Source: Certhia americana | Taxonomy: Eukaryota; Chordata; Aves; Passeriformes; Certhiidae | Assembly: GCA_018697195.1 (NCBI GenBank) | Contig: CM031861.1 | Location: forward strand, 1,038,421-1,102,420 | Length of the DNA: 64,000 nucleotides | Reading direction: 5' to 3' | In this document: piece by piece, positions 42,449 through 53,000 of the stretch | Position numbering within the stretch: the first letter of the stretch is position 1 | Layout: the number at the start of each line of letters is the position of its first letter | The notes under the pieces: model-generated | What the model was told of the DNA's origin: nothing | The model's input: the letters and a program-made list of their open reading frames with translations, nothing else | Databases searched by the model: none | Made by a program: the position numbers and the translations under genes

Positions 42449-42540
42449 CATGGGATTGCGGCTCTGTGCCCCCTGTCCTGCTTTTGTGACATGCCCTGTG
42501 TCCTGTGGCTGCTGTGATGTCACTGATGGTGCTGTCACAA
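42449..42540 (-). promoter_or_regulatory. Putative first exon and promoter of the RING/SR gene
   Basis: On the minus strand a CRE-like TGACATCA (42522-42515) is followed by about 70 bases ending AATCCCATG/GTGAG, a consensus donor at 42448. Splicing to the acceptor at 42308 joins this terminal ATG in frame to the RING protein. The start site itself is not visible. Confidence 0.35.
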
Positions 42541-42734
42541 AGGGCCACTGCTGAGGTACCGGGCTTGGATTTAGTGACACTGGATAGATTTTGAGTCTTG
42601 CAGGGCAAGAAGGTGTCACAGAGGGGATCCTCAGGGCGAGGCCACAGGAGGTCCCCAAGGTGGTGGGGACCGTCCCCGGGATGGCCACAGGTAGCCTTGG
42701 CACGCCCAGGGCTGTAATTCATCGGGAACTGGAG

Positions 42735-42970
42735 GGTTAGGACAAGGGCAACGACTCCAGACTGGAAAAGGGGAGATGTAGACAGAATACTGGGAAGAAA
42801 TTTTTCCCTGTGAGGGTGGTGAGACCCTGGTACAGAGTGCCCAGAGAAGCTGTGGCTGCCCTGTCCCTGGAAGTGTTCCAGGTCAGGTTGGATGGGGTTT
42901 GGAGCAACCTGGGATAACAGAACTAGATGATCTTTAAGGTCCCTTTGAGCACAAACCATTCCAGGATTCT
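42735..42970 (+). mobile_element. CR1-type retroposon 3' end
   Basis: TCCCTGTGAGGGTGGTGAGA, AGAGAAGCTGTGGCTGCCCT, GGATGGGGTTTGGAGCAACC and ACCATTCCAGGATTCTC mark a sense CR1 3' end, immediately upstream of the RING/SR gene on the opposite strand. Confidence 0.85.
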
Positions 42971-42974
42971 CGTC

Positions 42975-43480
42975 AAGAAGAAGGAGGTGTCAGTGGAGCA
43001 GGGTTTGGAATGACACTGACTTTAGTCTGCACCCTGAGAGCTGAGGCTCTGCTTGGGTGAGGCTCCATGGAGACACAGCAGGAATCTTTCAGTTTATTGC
43101 ACTACTGGGTAAGAAAGCCCTCTCTGAGACAATTCGCTTTGCTGAATTCATGGCTATCCGTTTTTCTTCATGATTTCTTCATGGTTTGTTACTGTTGTTG
43201 ATAAAGGTAAGTTAAGTACCCTTCAGCCATGAGAACGCAAATCCTACTATAATAAAGGAGTAAGGGCTGAAAAATTCCATGTCCTGTGTAAGTGAATAAT
43301 TGGATAGGCTTTCCTCTACAGTGCTTCCTTCTTAGTGCAGTGGGGGGAAAGGGAGGTATCTTAGATCAATAAGAGGACAAGAATTTCCCAAGGAGCTGTG
43401 CCTTTGGCTGAGGATGGATGCCTTTTGGCGACAACAGAAACGAGTATGTTTTTTGGGAAGAGGCGGTACCTGGGCTCGCA
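42975..43480. other. AT-richer unassigned sequence between the RING/SR gene and DNAJC17
   Basis: From about 43085 to 43345 the base composition becomes AT-rich (TTTATTGCACTACTGG, GTTACTGTTGTTGATAAAGG, CTATAATAAAGGAG) and unlike the GC-rich flanks. Both strands have AATAAA-type words. It could be an eroded LTR or other transposon, but I recognise no family and see no termini. Confidence 0.3.
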
Positions 43481-43487
43481 CCACCCC

Positions 43488-43605
43488 CCACTGCCACAGG
43501 CTTCCCTAGGAGGTGGTGGAGTGCCATGCCTGGAGGGATTTAGCGGGTGGATGTGGACCGGTCCGAGGCACTTGGGGACACGCTCGGTGGTGACCTTGGG
43601 GAACA
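43488..43605 (+). mobile_element. Degraded CR1 fragment
   Basis: CTTCCCTAGGAGGTGGTGGA followed by GTGCCATGCCTGGAGGGATT and a GCACTTGGGGACACGCTCGG segment resembles the CR1 3' end, interrupted by substitutions. It abuts the DNAJC17 CpG-rich promoter. Confidence 0.55.
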
Positions 43606-43619
43606 GCTGGACCCACGCG

Positions 43620-44060
43620 CTGTTTCCCCCAAAAACTCCGTGCCCGCGGAGGGCCCTACGGGACTTGTAGTTTTCCTCTACTTTCTCCCCGCTCGCAACC
43701 GCCGCGAAGGAACTACAACATCCGGCATGCAGCTGCGCGCCCTGACCGTTCCTTTCCTCTGGGGCCGCGCGGTGCATCACGGTGCTTGTAGTCCGACCTT
43801 TCCGGGCGGCGCGCGGCGCGGCCATGCGTGGGGACTACATTTCCCAGTGACCGCGGCGCCAGGAGGGGAACCGGGAAGCGCGAAGATGGCGGTGGATAAG
43901 GAGCTGCTGGAGCGGGACCTCTACGGGCTGCTGGGGATCGGCGAGAAGGCGTCCGAGAAGGAGGTGAGGGGCTCGGGACGGGCTCCTCGCCGCTCCCTCA
44001 CTGTCCCGGTGTCCTCGGGCGCGGCGTGTGCTGCTCTGCCGTGCTGAGCTGAGGGGCTGC
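43620..44060 (+). promoter_or_regulatory. DNAJC17: DNAJC17 CpG-rich promoter with four ZNF143/THAP11-like motifs
   Basis: The block is CpG-dense. It holds ACTACAACATCCGGCATGC (43712-43730) and ACTACATTTCCCAG (43834-43847) in forward orientation, and two ACTACAAG cores in reverse (around 43665-43672 and 43784-43793). The ACTACA...TCCCAG...TGC pattern is the known ZNF143/THAP11 (SBS) element of housekeeping promoters. There is no TATA box. The last motif lies 39 bases before the start codon. Confidence 0.7.
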
Positions 44061-47000
44061 TCCAGGCGCTGCTGAGGGACCGGGGCTGTCACAGAGAAGC
44101 AGCCCGTTTTCATTGCTGTCGGCGTTATCATATCCCGGTTTCACTGCAGTTTGGCGTGGAACTCACTGGAATTCACTGGAATTCCCTCAGTTCCCTGTGC
44201 CTTCTCTATCCTGTGGGGCGAGAGCCGCCTGTGGAGGAGGAGGCGGCTTGGAGGGAACTGCGGGGTTGGTGTGCGACACTGCTCTTCTCTCTTTGTTTAT
44301 CTACTGCCCCGCGTTGATCCAAAAAGCCAGTTGTTAGGGGTTTGTCCGAGCGCCCAAAAAGTCATGGAGTTGACTTTGTGGGGCTGGAATTACACTTTTC
44401 TGGGTTTTAATTGAAATGAGTTGGTTAGTCGGTGGTAAACGCAGGAAGGGAGCTCCGAGAGAGCTGCAGAGGGACTGTGGACAAGGGCCTGGAATAACAG
44501 GATAAAAAGGGAATAGCTTCCCACTGCCGGAGAGCAGAGTTAGGTGGGACATTGGGGAGGAATTTCTTGCTGAAATGGGAAGTTGGGAGGATGGAGCCCT
44601 GGGAGGAGACGCCTCTTCCTCAGCTGGACTCTTATGCGGGAGGTGGGATCATCTCCAGGGCTTTTCCTGCACTTTCCCAATCCTGGGAGCTTTGTCCACT
44701 AGGTGGGGCCGGGACACAACTTTTTCCACTTGTTGGAGGGAATTGGTTGGGAGTGGGATAGAGTGGCTTTTTTTTCTTTTTCTTTCCCCCTTTTTTTTCC
44801 CCCTTCCACTTTTTTCCCTCTCCATTTCCCCATTTTTCATTCTCTTTACATCTCTTTCTTTTCTTTCCCACTTCTCTTCCTTTCCCCATTTGTTTTCCTT
44901 TCCCTCTTTTTTACTTTTCCCTTTTTGGTTCCCCTTCCCTCTTTTTGTTTCTCTTTTTGGGGTTTTCCCCTCTCCCTCTTTTTTTCCCCTCTCCCTCTTT
45001 TTTTCCCTCTCCCCCTTTCCTGTTTCCTTTCTGCATGTTTTTTCCCTCTCTCCTTTCTTTTTTCTTCTCTCCATTTTTCCCCTCTCCCCCCTTTTTCTTT
45101 TCCTGCTCCTGTTTTTTTACCTGAGGTTTAACTGCTGCAACACAAGACACCTGGAAGTAAAAACAGCTTTTAAAAGCTCCAACTCCTTCCAGACATTGCC
45201 ATGTCCTGGGCCCAGCAGCTTACCCTTGAACACAGGGATTATTTTGGTTTTCCAGGTGGTTTTTTTTGGCAGAAACAAACCAGTTTTCCCCCAGTAACTC
45301 CCAGTGTGGCCCCTACAGGTGAAGACAGCCTTCCGGCAGAAGGCCCTGACCTGCCACCCAGACAAGAACCCAGACAACCCCCGGGCAGGTGAGATGGGGC
45401 AGCTCTTCTTGTGTGAGTTTTCACTTCTCCAGGCTCCTGGAAGTGGCTCTGCTTCCCTAAGTTCTGAGGGAATGGCTGGGTGTGTCCCCCTCAGAATGCT
45501 CATGGGGCTGGGAGTTGCTCCTGTTGGTGTTAATTCTGTTTTTTTAAGGCTGAACAATCTCTGCTGGGTTTAGCAACTCCAGCATTAAGTCAGTGCTGGA
45601 ATGACAACTGCACCCCTCCAAACCTTCCCAACCTTTGCCCGTTTGGACACTGCTTTGAGCTGTATCTCTCAGTCCAAACTTCACCAGCACTCCATAAATC
45701 CTGTTATCAGTGGACAGGGCAAGGGGCAATTTCAGCTGCCTGCAGAGAGGGATTGCTGTGGATGGAGGTTGTAGAATTAGCAGTTACTTTGTGTGTCAAG
45801 ACTGATAATTTGTCTTTAGAAAAAATAAATACATTTGGCCCATGCTTGTAAGGAAGAGGAAAGACTTTTAAAGGACAGATGGCTGTAATGCAACAACTTC
45901 CAACACAACATAAGCAGGGCTTCTTGTTGAAGGAAAAGGACTGAGAGGGAGAAGGAAATTGTGAGCTCTAGCTCAGTGGGCCATGAAGGAGATATTGCAA
46001 TCCAAAATAAAAAGCATCAATAAGAAAAATTAAGTTTTTGTGTTCCGAGATTTCTGTTAAGATGAAACAGTCCCAGTTTTTTGCTTCTTTATTTGCTCTC
46101 AGGTTTGTGTAACAGCTTTGAGTTGAGGTTGGCTTTCAGGCTAGAGGTTGACTTACAAATCTCTTGGAGAGGTGATTTTTCTTCCTTGGAGAGACCTTCC
46201 TGCAGGAATTATCTTTCCTGGTTCTTCCCCAGGTCCTTCACCTGATTTCCCTCATCTTGCCCTTATTTCTTCTCCTTCCCAGTGGAAATCTTCCACCAGC
46301 TGTCCCAGGCCTTGGCCGTGCTCACAGATGCTGCAGCCAGGGTAAGGATGCTCCCTTGGAAAGGGTGGGATTTTTGGGGTGTTGCTGGGATCTGGATTCC
46401 TGCCTGTCCTGCTCTCTGCTCTGACAGAGAATCCATGAATACAAATCTCAGCTGTTACTCCCCCTGCTTCTCCATAAGCTCAAATCTCAGGTGCCTGATA
46501 AAGGCTTGGAGAAATGTTTGGGATTTGCTGTTGGGAGCAGCTCTGCCCTGAGATTTTGTCTTTAATAATGTGCTGGACTGGGGCATATCCCATTTAATAA
46601 CACCAGTGATAACCATCCCTGATTCAGGAACACCGAATTCCCATGGCAACATCTGCCGTTCCCATCAAGTCAGGGGCTGACAAATGAGTAATACCTGGAT
46701 GCAGTTCCTGAGGCTCCAAGCTTTGCTGTCTGTGGGACACAGGAGAGCTTGAATCTTCTGGAGTTGTGAGGAAGTGGCTGAGAAGCCACTGCCCAAGGCC
46801 TAAAAGAACCTGGAAATATCCCTGGAAAGAATAAAAACCAAAAGTGAGCAAGGAACTCTCTCCACATTAGCTCAAGAGAGAGGAAAATGTTGATTCCAGA
46901 TGATAAAAGCTAAACACATGAGCTCCTCTTTTCAGGTACTGGCAAACTTGTAATCCAAGAAGCAGCAGATGCTTCCCCCCTGCTGTGAAGGGTTTCAATC

Positions 47001-50000
47001 CCTGATGTTGTTGTATTCCCTGTTTTCCAGTTTCTCTCCTGGTTTCTGTAGTTTCCCACTGTTGTGCTGGTTCCTTGGCAGGCAGCCTATGACAGGGTGA
47101 GGAGGGCGAAGAAGGAGGCTGCAGCAAGGACACAGAAACTCGATGAGAAGAGGAAGAAAGTGAAGCTTGGTAAGAAAAATCAAACCTTCACATTCTGCTC
47201 AAGTCTCCCTTAACTGGCTGTTTGCGTTTCTCCTTCCACAGGAATTCCCCAGGGATCAATCCATGTGGGATGACTCTGGTTTCTTTGTGCCCAGTACAGT
47301 GCAGGAGCCACCTGGAATCTCTTCCCACAGCCATAGCTGGGGTGGTCCTGCTCTGGGAAGGAGGGAATCAGGTCCTGCTGTGGGAATTAGGGGGTTGAGG
47401 ACTGTTAAGGCTCCTTTGGTGTGTGGGGCCAGAGGAGAGGCAGCAGAGCTATCAGGATTTTGGGGTAGCTGTAGCCAAGTTTCTGATCTATCCATCTTCC
47501 TCTTGTCAGCAGGGAAAATTCAAGTCCTCTTTGGATTGTTTTAATTTTTTTTTTCTCTGCAGATCTTGAAGCTAGAGAACGGGAAGCCCAGACCCAGGAG
47601 AATCAAGAGGATGAGATCAGGATAACGAGATCATTAGAAGAAGAAGTAAGGATAAATTCTTAGTTCTCTCTGCTGTTTTTTGAGAAGAATTACTGGAGGT
47701 ATTTCCATTCATGATGAAATCCATGGGATGAGGTGCAAAAAATCTCTGGAGAGCAGTCCTTCAGCTTTTGGGATTAAAAGGCTCTGTGAATCAGAGAATC
47801 CTGGAATGGTTTGAATTGGAAGGGACCTTAAAGCCCATCCAGTTCCAGCCCCTACCATGCTCAGGGACCCCTTCCAGCAGACCAGGCTGCTCCTTTTGGA
47901 GCTGTCCCAGGGGAACTGGCAGGAGGGCTGTCCTAGGAGATGGGTGTGAGACCCAGGCTGTCCTTGGAAGTGTCCTGGTGACATTGCAGCCCTGGCTCTG
48001 CACCTCAGGTGTCCGTGCTGTGTGCCCTGTGCCGTAGATAATCCGCCTGCGTGAGGAGGGCTCCCGGCAGCTGGAGGAGCAGCAGAGGCTGGTCAGGGAG
48101 CAGATCCGCCTGGAGAGGGAGCAGCACAGCCGAGGTGAGCACAGGGGAGCCTGGAGCCCTCACCTGCAGGTGGCATCGGGCTCTTTGGCAGCTGTCCACC
48201 CTTAATTTTTCCAGTTGGCCCAGCACAACCTTCTTGCAGGGAAAAATGCCACAGAACATGTCTCCTGCTTGTATTTTTGCTCACCTGTTTCTAGCCTTGA
48301 TTGTGGCAAGTCTGGGCTTCCTAGAAGGGAAGAATGCTGCCATGTAGTATTCAGTCTGTGCTGCAGTTCCTGTTGCATGAGATTTTGGGGACTGGAGTGG
48401 TCCAGTGGAAATCCCAAAGTGTTTCATCATATGTATGTTCTCAGGGAAAAAAAAATCGTGCAAAATGCTGAGGAATTTTCACCCATGTCCTTTCCATCTT
48501 TTTTTTTTTTATTTATTTTTTTATTTTTTGCTTTTTCTCTCTAGGCAAGCAGGAAAGAAATGGAGCAGAAGGCAAAATAACTCCTAAGCTCAAGGTGAGA
48601 CATCCTTAAAAAGCTGTGTTTTGGTGAAAACTGATAGAACATGGTGAAAAACAGAAGGGGCATTTCAACTCTGCTGAGCTGGCACATCATTTTTTTATAC
48701 TGGAGATGAAATTCCTCCATGGAGTGTGCATCATCAGGTGAACAGCTCCTGTCCTTGCTCTTAGAATTCCTTCCTCACTCACCTTTTCTTTGTCTGCTCC
48801 AGTTTTCTGAGCCTGGGATTGAGTTGTCTGTGCTTTAAGCTTAGGGAAACATCTGCTAATTGCCCTGGCAGAGCCATTAGCATCCTTTCAAGTGCTGTCT
48901 TTTTTTATTCCAGTGAGCAGCGTTTCTCCCTGTTCCCCAAACAGTTTGTTCCCTGTGCTCGCTGCCATGCTGAGATCACTGTCTTGGCATGCCTGGAAAT
49001 AGCAGACATGGTGAATGTGCAGGGGGGTGGGAGCTGCTTGAGCTTTTCCAAAGGGGAAAAACTAACTCCTGGCAGGAAAAATTAACTCCTGATGTTTGTT
49101 TCCCAGCTCAGGTGGAAATGCAGGAAGGAAGATGAGACAGGAGGGGGATACTCCAAAGATGTTCTGCTGCAGATCCTGCAAAAGGTCCTGTCTGATGCTC
49201 TTCCCTATTTATTGCTGGGTCTTCCCTGCTCTCAGTGCTGTAAGAATAGTGAATTCTGGCAAGCTGCATATCACAGAACCATGGGATGGTTTGGGTTGGA
49301 ACCAAAACCAAAAAATAAAGATTCAGTTTAACCCCTTGCCACAGGCAGGGACACCTTCCACTATTCCAGGTTGCTCCAAGCCCTGTCCAGCCTGCCCTTG
49401 GACACTTCCAGGGGTGGGGCAGCCACAGCTCCTCTGAGCAACCTGTGCCAGGGCCTCAGCAGCCGAAGATGGAAAGATTCTATCTTAATAATCTAACTTA
49501 AACAGGTAATCTGATCTAAGCAGCTGGTTTGAAGCCATTCCCTGTGTCCTGTAACTCCATGCCCTTGAAAGCTATAAACCGGAGTGGCTCATTTCCTTCC
49601 CTGTTCAGCTTTCTCATGCAGTTTTCAGAGTTCATCGGCATGATCGTGGAGTCATTAAGGTTGGAGAAGATCTCTTCAAATCCAACCTTTGAACCAAGTT
49701 GGATCCTTTGATCCCTGAGCTGGGAGCTGTTTCCCAGCTGACAGCTCTGCCTGGCTCCTAGCAGGGACTCTTGCTGAAACAGAGCAGCTGCAGACTCTTC
49801 CCACTGGATGCTTCCTGCCCACTTAGTCTGTCTCTGTGGTTGTGGTTCACTCATCCTTCACTTCAAGCACTCCACATCCCTGCTGTGGGAAGTGCAGAGA
49901 CAGGCACAGACAGGCCTTTGATCTGATCAATCCCAGCCTGGCATCTTTTCCCTCTGAGCTCTGACTCGGAGCTCAGTAGCCCTCTTGCACTGGGGCTTGC

Positions 50001-53000
50001 TGGGAGCCAAGTGTGTAGCTGTGTGCCTTCCCAGTTTATTTCCTGGAGAGACAGAAATGGTGGGATCAGTGGAAACAGGACAGAAATGTTGACAACTCAA
50101 GCCTCATGTCTGTGAAAACACATGCTTTCTCTTTGTGTTCCTTTGAACTTGACATCTCTCCTGGCTCTGTAATTAACTTTCCTTCCTTTCTTTCTTTCCA
50201 CAGTATGGTGATGTGCTCAATTTGTTGATCTCCAGCAGGAAGACTGGGAGTGCAGTGGTGGAATTTGCCACGGTGAAGGCAGCTGTGAGTGTGCAGAGCC
50301 CCTGCCGGGTGTGCTGGGGGTGGCACAGGACAGGTGACAGCCAGGACACTGCTCTGTCATTAAGGCAGTGGAGAAGGGTAATGAGAGTCTAAAGGCACAG
50401 AGGCACGGAGGGAGTGGCACAGCTGGAGGCACAAACCCAGAGATCAGGCACAGAAACAGGTTGTGCATGGAACAGGCTGAGGGAAGAGGCACTGCCTTAA
50501 AAATCAGGCACTGAGCACTTAACTCAGCTCTCTCTGAAGGTGAAATGTCTTGGAGTTTGGTTTATGTGTTTTGGAGGTGATATCAGGCATTTGCAGTGAA
50601 AAACAACCCAAATGTCTTGACTCACTGTGAGTTATAATAATTCATGTGGCTGTGGGAACAGAAGCCATCAGTTACCCTAAATTTTAGTACAACTTGGGCT
50701 GTACCAGAGTTTCCTTGTTAGCTTTTCTTTCACTCATCCCCAAATAATAAAACCCCCCAGAATTGTGTGTGACCTGTATATCAAAAGTACTGCCAGGGGT
50801 AGGGACCATAAAAGTCTTTTCATGTAGGGCAGCTGTGAAATCTGAGAGTCATGGAATGGTTTGTGTTGGAAAGATCCTTAAAATCTTACAGAATGGAATC
50901 ATAGAACGGTTTGAGTTTGAAGAGACCTTAAAAGACCATCCATTTCAAGCCCCCAGCCATGGGCAGGAACACCATCCACTATCCCAGGTTGCTCCAAGCC
51001 CCATCCAACCTGGCTTTGGACACTCCCCAGGATGGGTCTTCTTTGTGCCCTACTTGGCCTTGAGGCCACTCTGAGATGGGAACATCATTCTTAGTGATTT
51101 GTGAAGGGAGCAGGGTCTGGAATTCAGGTGGTGATGGAAGGATGTTTTCCCTACCAGGAGATGGCTGTGAAGAATGAAGTTGGCCTGCTAAATAACCCCC
51201 TGAAGATTTCCTGGCTGGAGGGCGAGCCCCAGAGCCACCCCAGCACTGTCCTCCCTGACAGCACCAGCCAGCCCAGGACCTCACAGGTAACGAGAGTGGG
51301 CTGTGGGATGGAAATCTGGTGCTGTGACAACCTAAATCTCAGTGTGCTGTCAGGTAGAAGCTCTTGGGGCCAGGCCTGGCTTTTCCAGCAGCCCTTTCTG
51401 TGCTGGATCAGTGGCTTTCTAAATTACCTCTTGCCTGGGCAGCAGCACACTTGGAACTGGAGCTATTTGGATGACTGGATCTTCACACATTCCCTTTCTC
51501 CCAAGTGAAGAACAAAGATGTTCCTTGCTCAGCCCAAAGCCTCCAGTGCCATTCTGATGGGATTTTTTTTAGTATGTCTTGACTGTTGGAATCTTCTGAG
51601 TGAGAGCTGCTGAAAGGTTCCTTTAGAGAGTCTTGGTTACTCACTGCATTCCCAGGAGGAGGAAGTTTCAGTGCTGGAAGCAAACCTCTATTCTTAGGGT
51701 CTGCAGGAGTGGGTAGACAGCAATATCAAACTAAATACCCTTTTGTGTTCACTCTCTAAATATTTTAAGCTTATGAGATTGTTCAGTGCATTCACTCTCT
51801 TGATGTTTTATTAGGCATTTTATTTATATTATTTGTAATTATGCATCAGAACACCTGATTGTTATCCTGTCCATGTAGGACCAGGGAGAGTCCTGCAGCC
51901 ACAGGAGATTCACCAGAGTGTTAGGAAGGAAACTGGGGCCAAAAGCAGAATCCAAAACACATGATTTGAGAATTTCTCACTAGCAGAGAGTGAGAACTGG
52001 CTCGTTCCTACCAAAGGGGGTTTGCTGGTGCAGTTGGAGCTTGGTAGTGGATTCCAACCTCTGTGGGTTCAGATCCCTGAGTTTATCTTGGCCTGTTTCC
52101 ATGCCCAGAGCTTGTTAGTGTGGAAGTGCAGCGTCTGCCTGCAGTGCAGGATTAGTGTGGTGGGGCAGCAGGGAGAGCAGAAAAGCTGCACATGTTGCTG
52201 GTGACTCACCTCTGCCCAGCAAAGCCTCCTCAATCCCACCTGGCTCTGGGAATGCTGAGGAGCTGCTGCCAGGGACCTGCATCCTTCCCAGGGGTGGCAC
52301 AGCTGGTGCTTTTCTGTCCTTTCTGCTGCTTTTAGCTGTAAGAAGCTGCACTTTTTGGGATTGCACTGCAGCCTTGCGTCTCCAAGCTACTCTCCTTCCT
52401 GTTTTTCCTTGTTCCAACTCCAAACCCTCCCCAAATCATCCTGCTTGCATCCACTAGGATGCTTCTAAAACCTCTAATGTGTTTACAGCTCCTCTTGGCT
52501 GATCTGCTTCCAACTGACTTAGCTTGTGCTCTCCATTCAATACTGTGCAGGGTGAGCTCCTGTTCCCTCTGCCTCTTCCCTTCACACTCAGCCTGACTTC
52601 CCAGCCACCAAGCTCCACGTTCCTGCTTCCAGGCTGCACTTACCTCATTCTGATTTAAGCTGCCCTTGCTTCCTATTTGCTTCCCTCCCCCCTCTGTTTT
52701 TGTCTGAATCCACCCCCGTTTTGTTCCCGCTCTGTGCAAAAGCAGCTCCTTCCCTGCTCTGCCTCAGGAAACAGCCCAAACCTGCAGTGTTCTCATGGCA
52801 ACACGCTCACTACTCATCCTCTGCTCCCTGTCTGGGACAGGCAGCCAGGTATTCCCTGCCTGGGAGAGCCAGCCAGGACCTGAGTGCCAAAATCGGCAGG
52901 TAAAGAACAGGCAGACCCCAGGCAGGGTGTTTGGAAGCAGTTCCCAGGTGGAAGCTGTGCTGTGAAGAGGCTGCTCATCTTCCCCAGCCTTCTCCCCTAC

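Noticed and set aside
41045..42703. 552-codon minus-strand frame starting far upstream of the RING gene ATG
   Set aside because: The upstream 130 codons cross a likely intron (42308-42448) and have no domain; the RING protein most likely starts at 42301, or three residues earlier after splicing.
44575..45297. 240-codon plus frame and Lys/Glu-rich minus frames
   Set aside because: They come from the polypyrimidine tract in DNAJC17 intron 1 and carry no domain.
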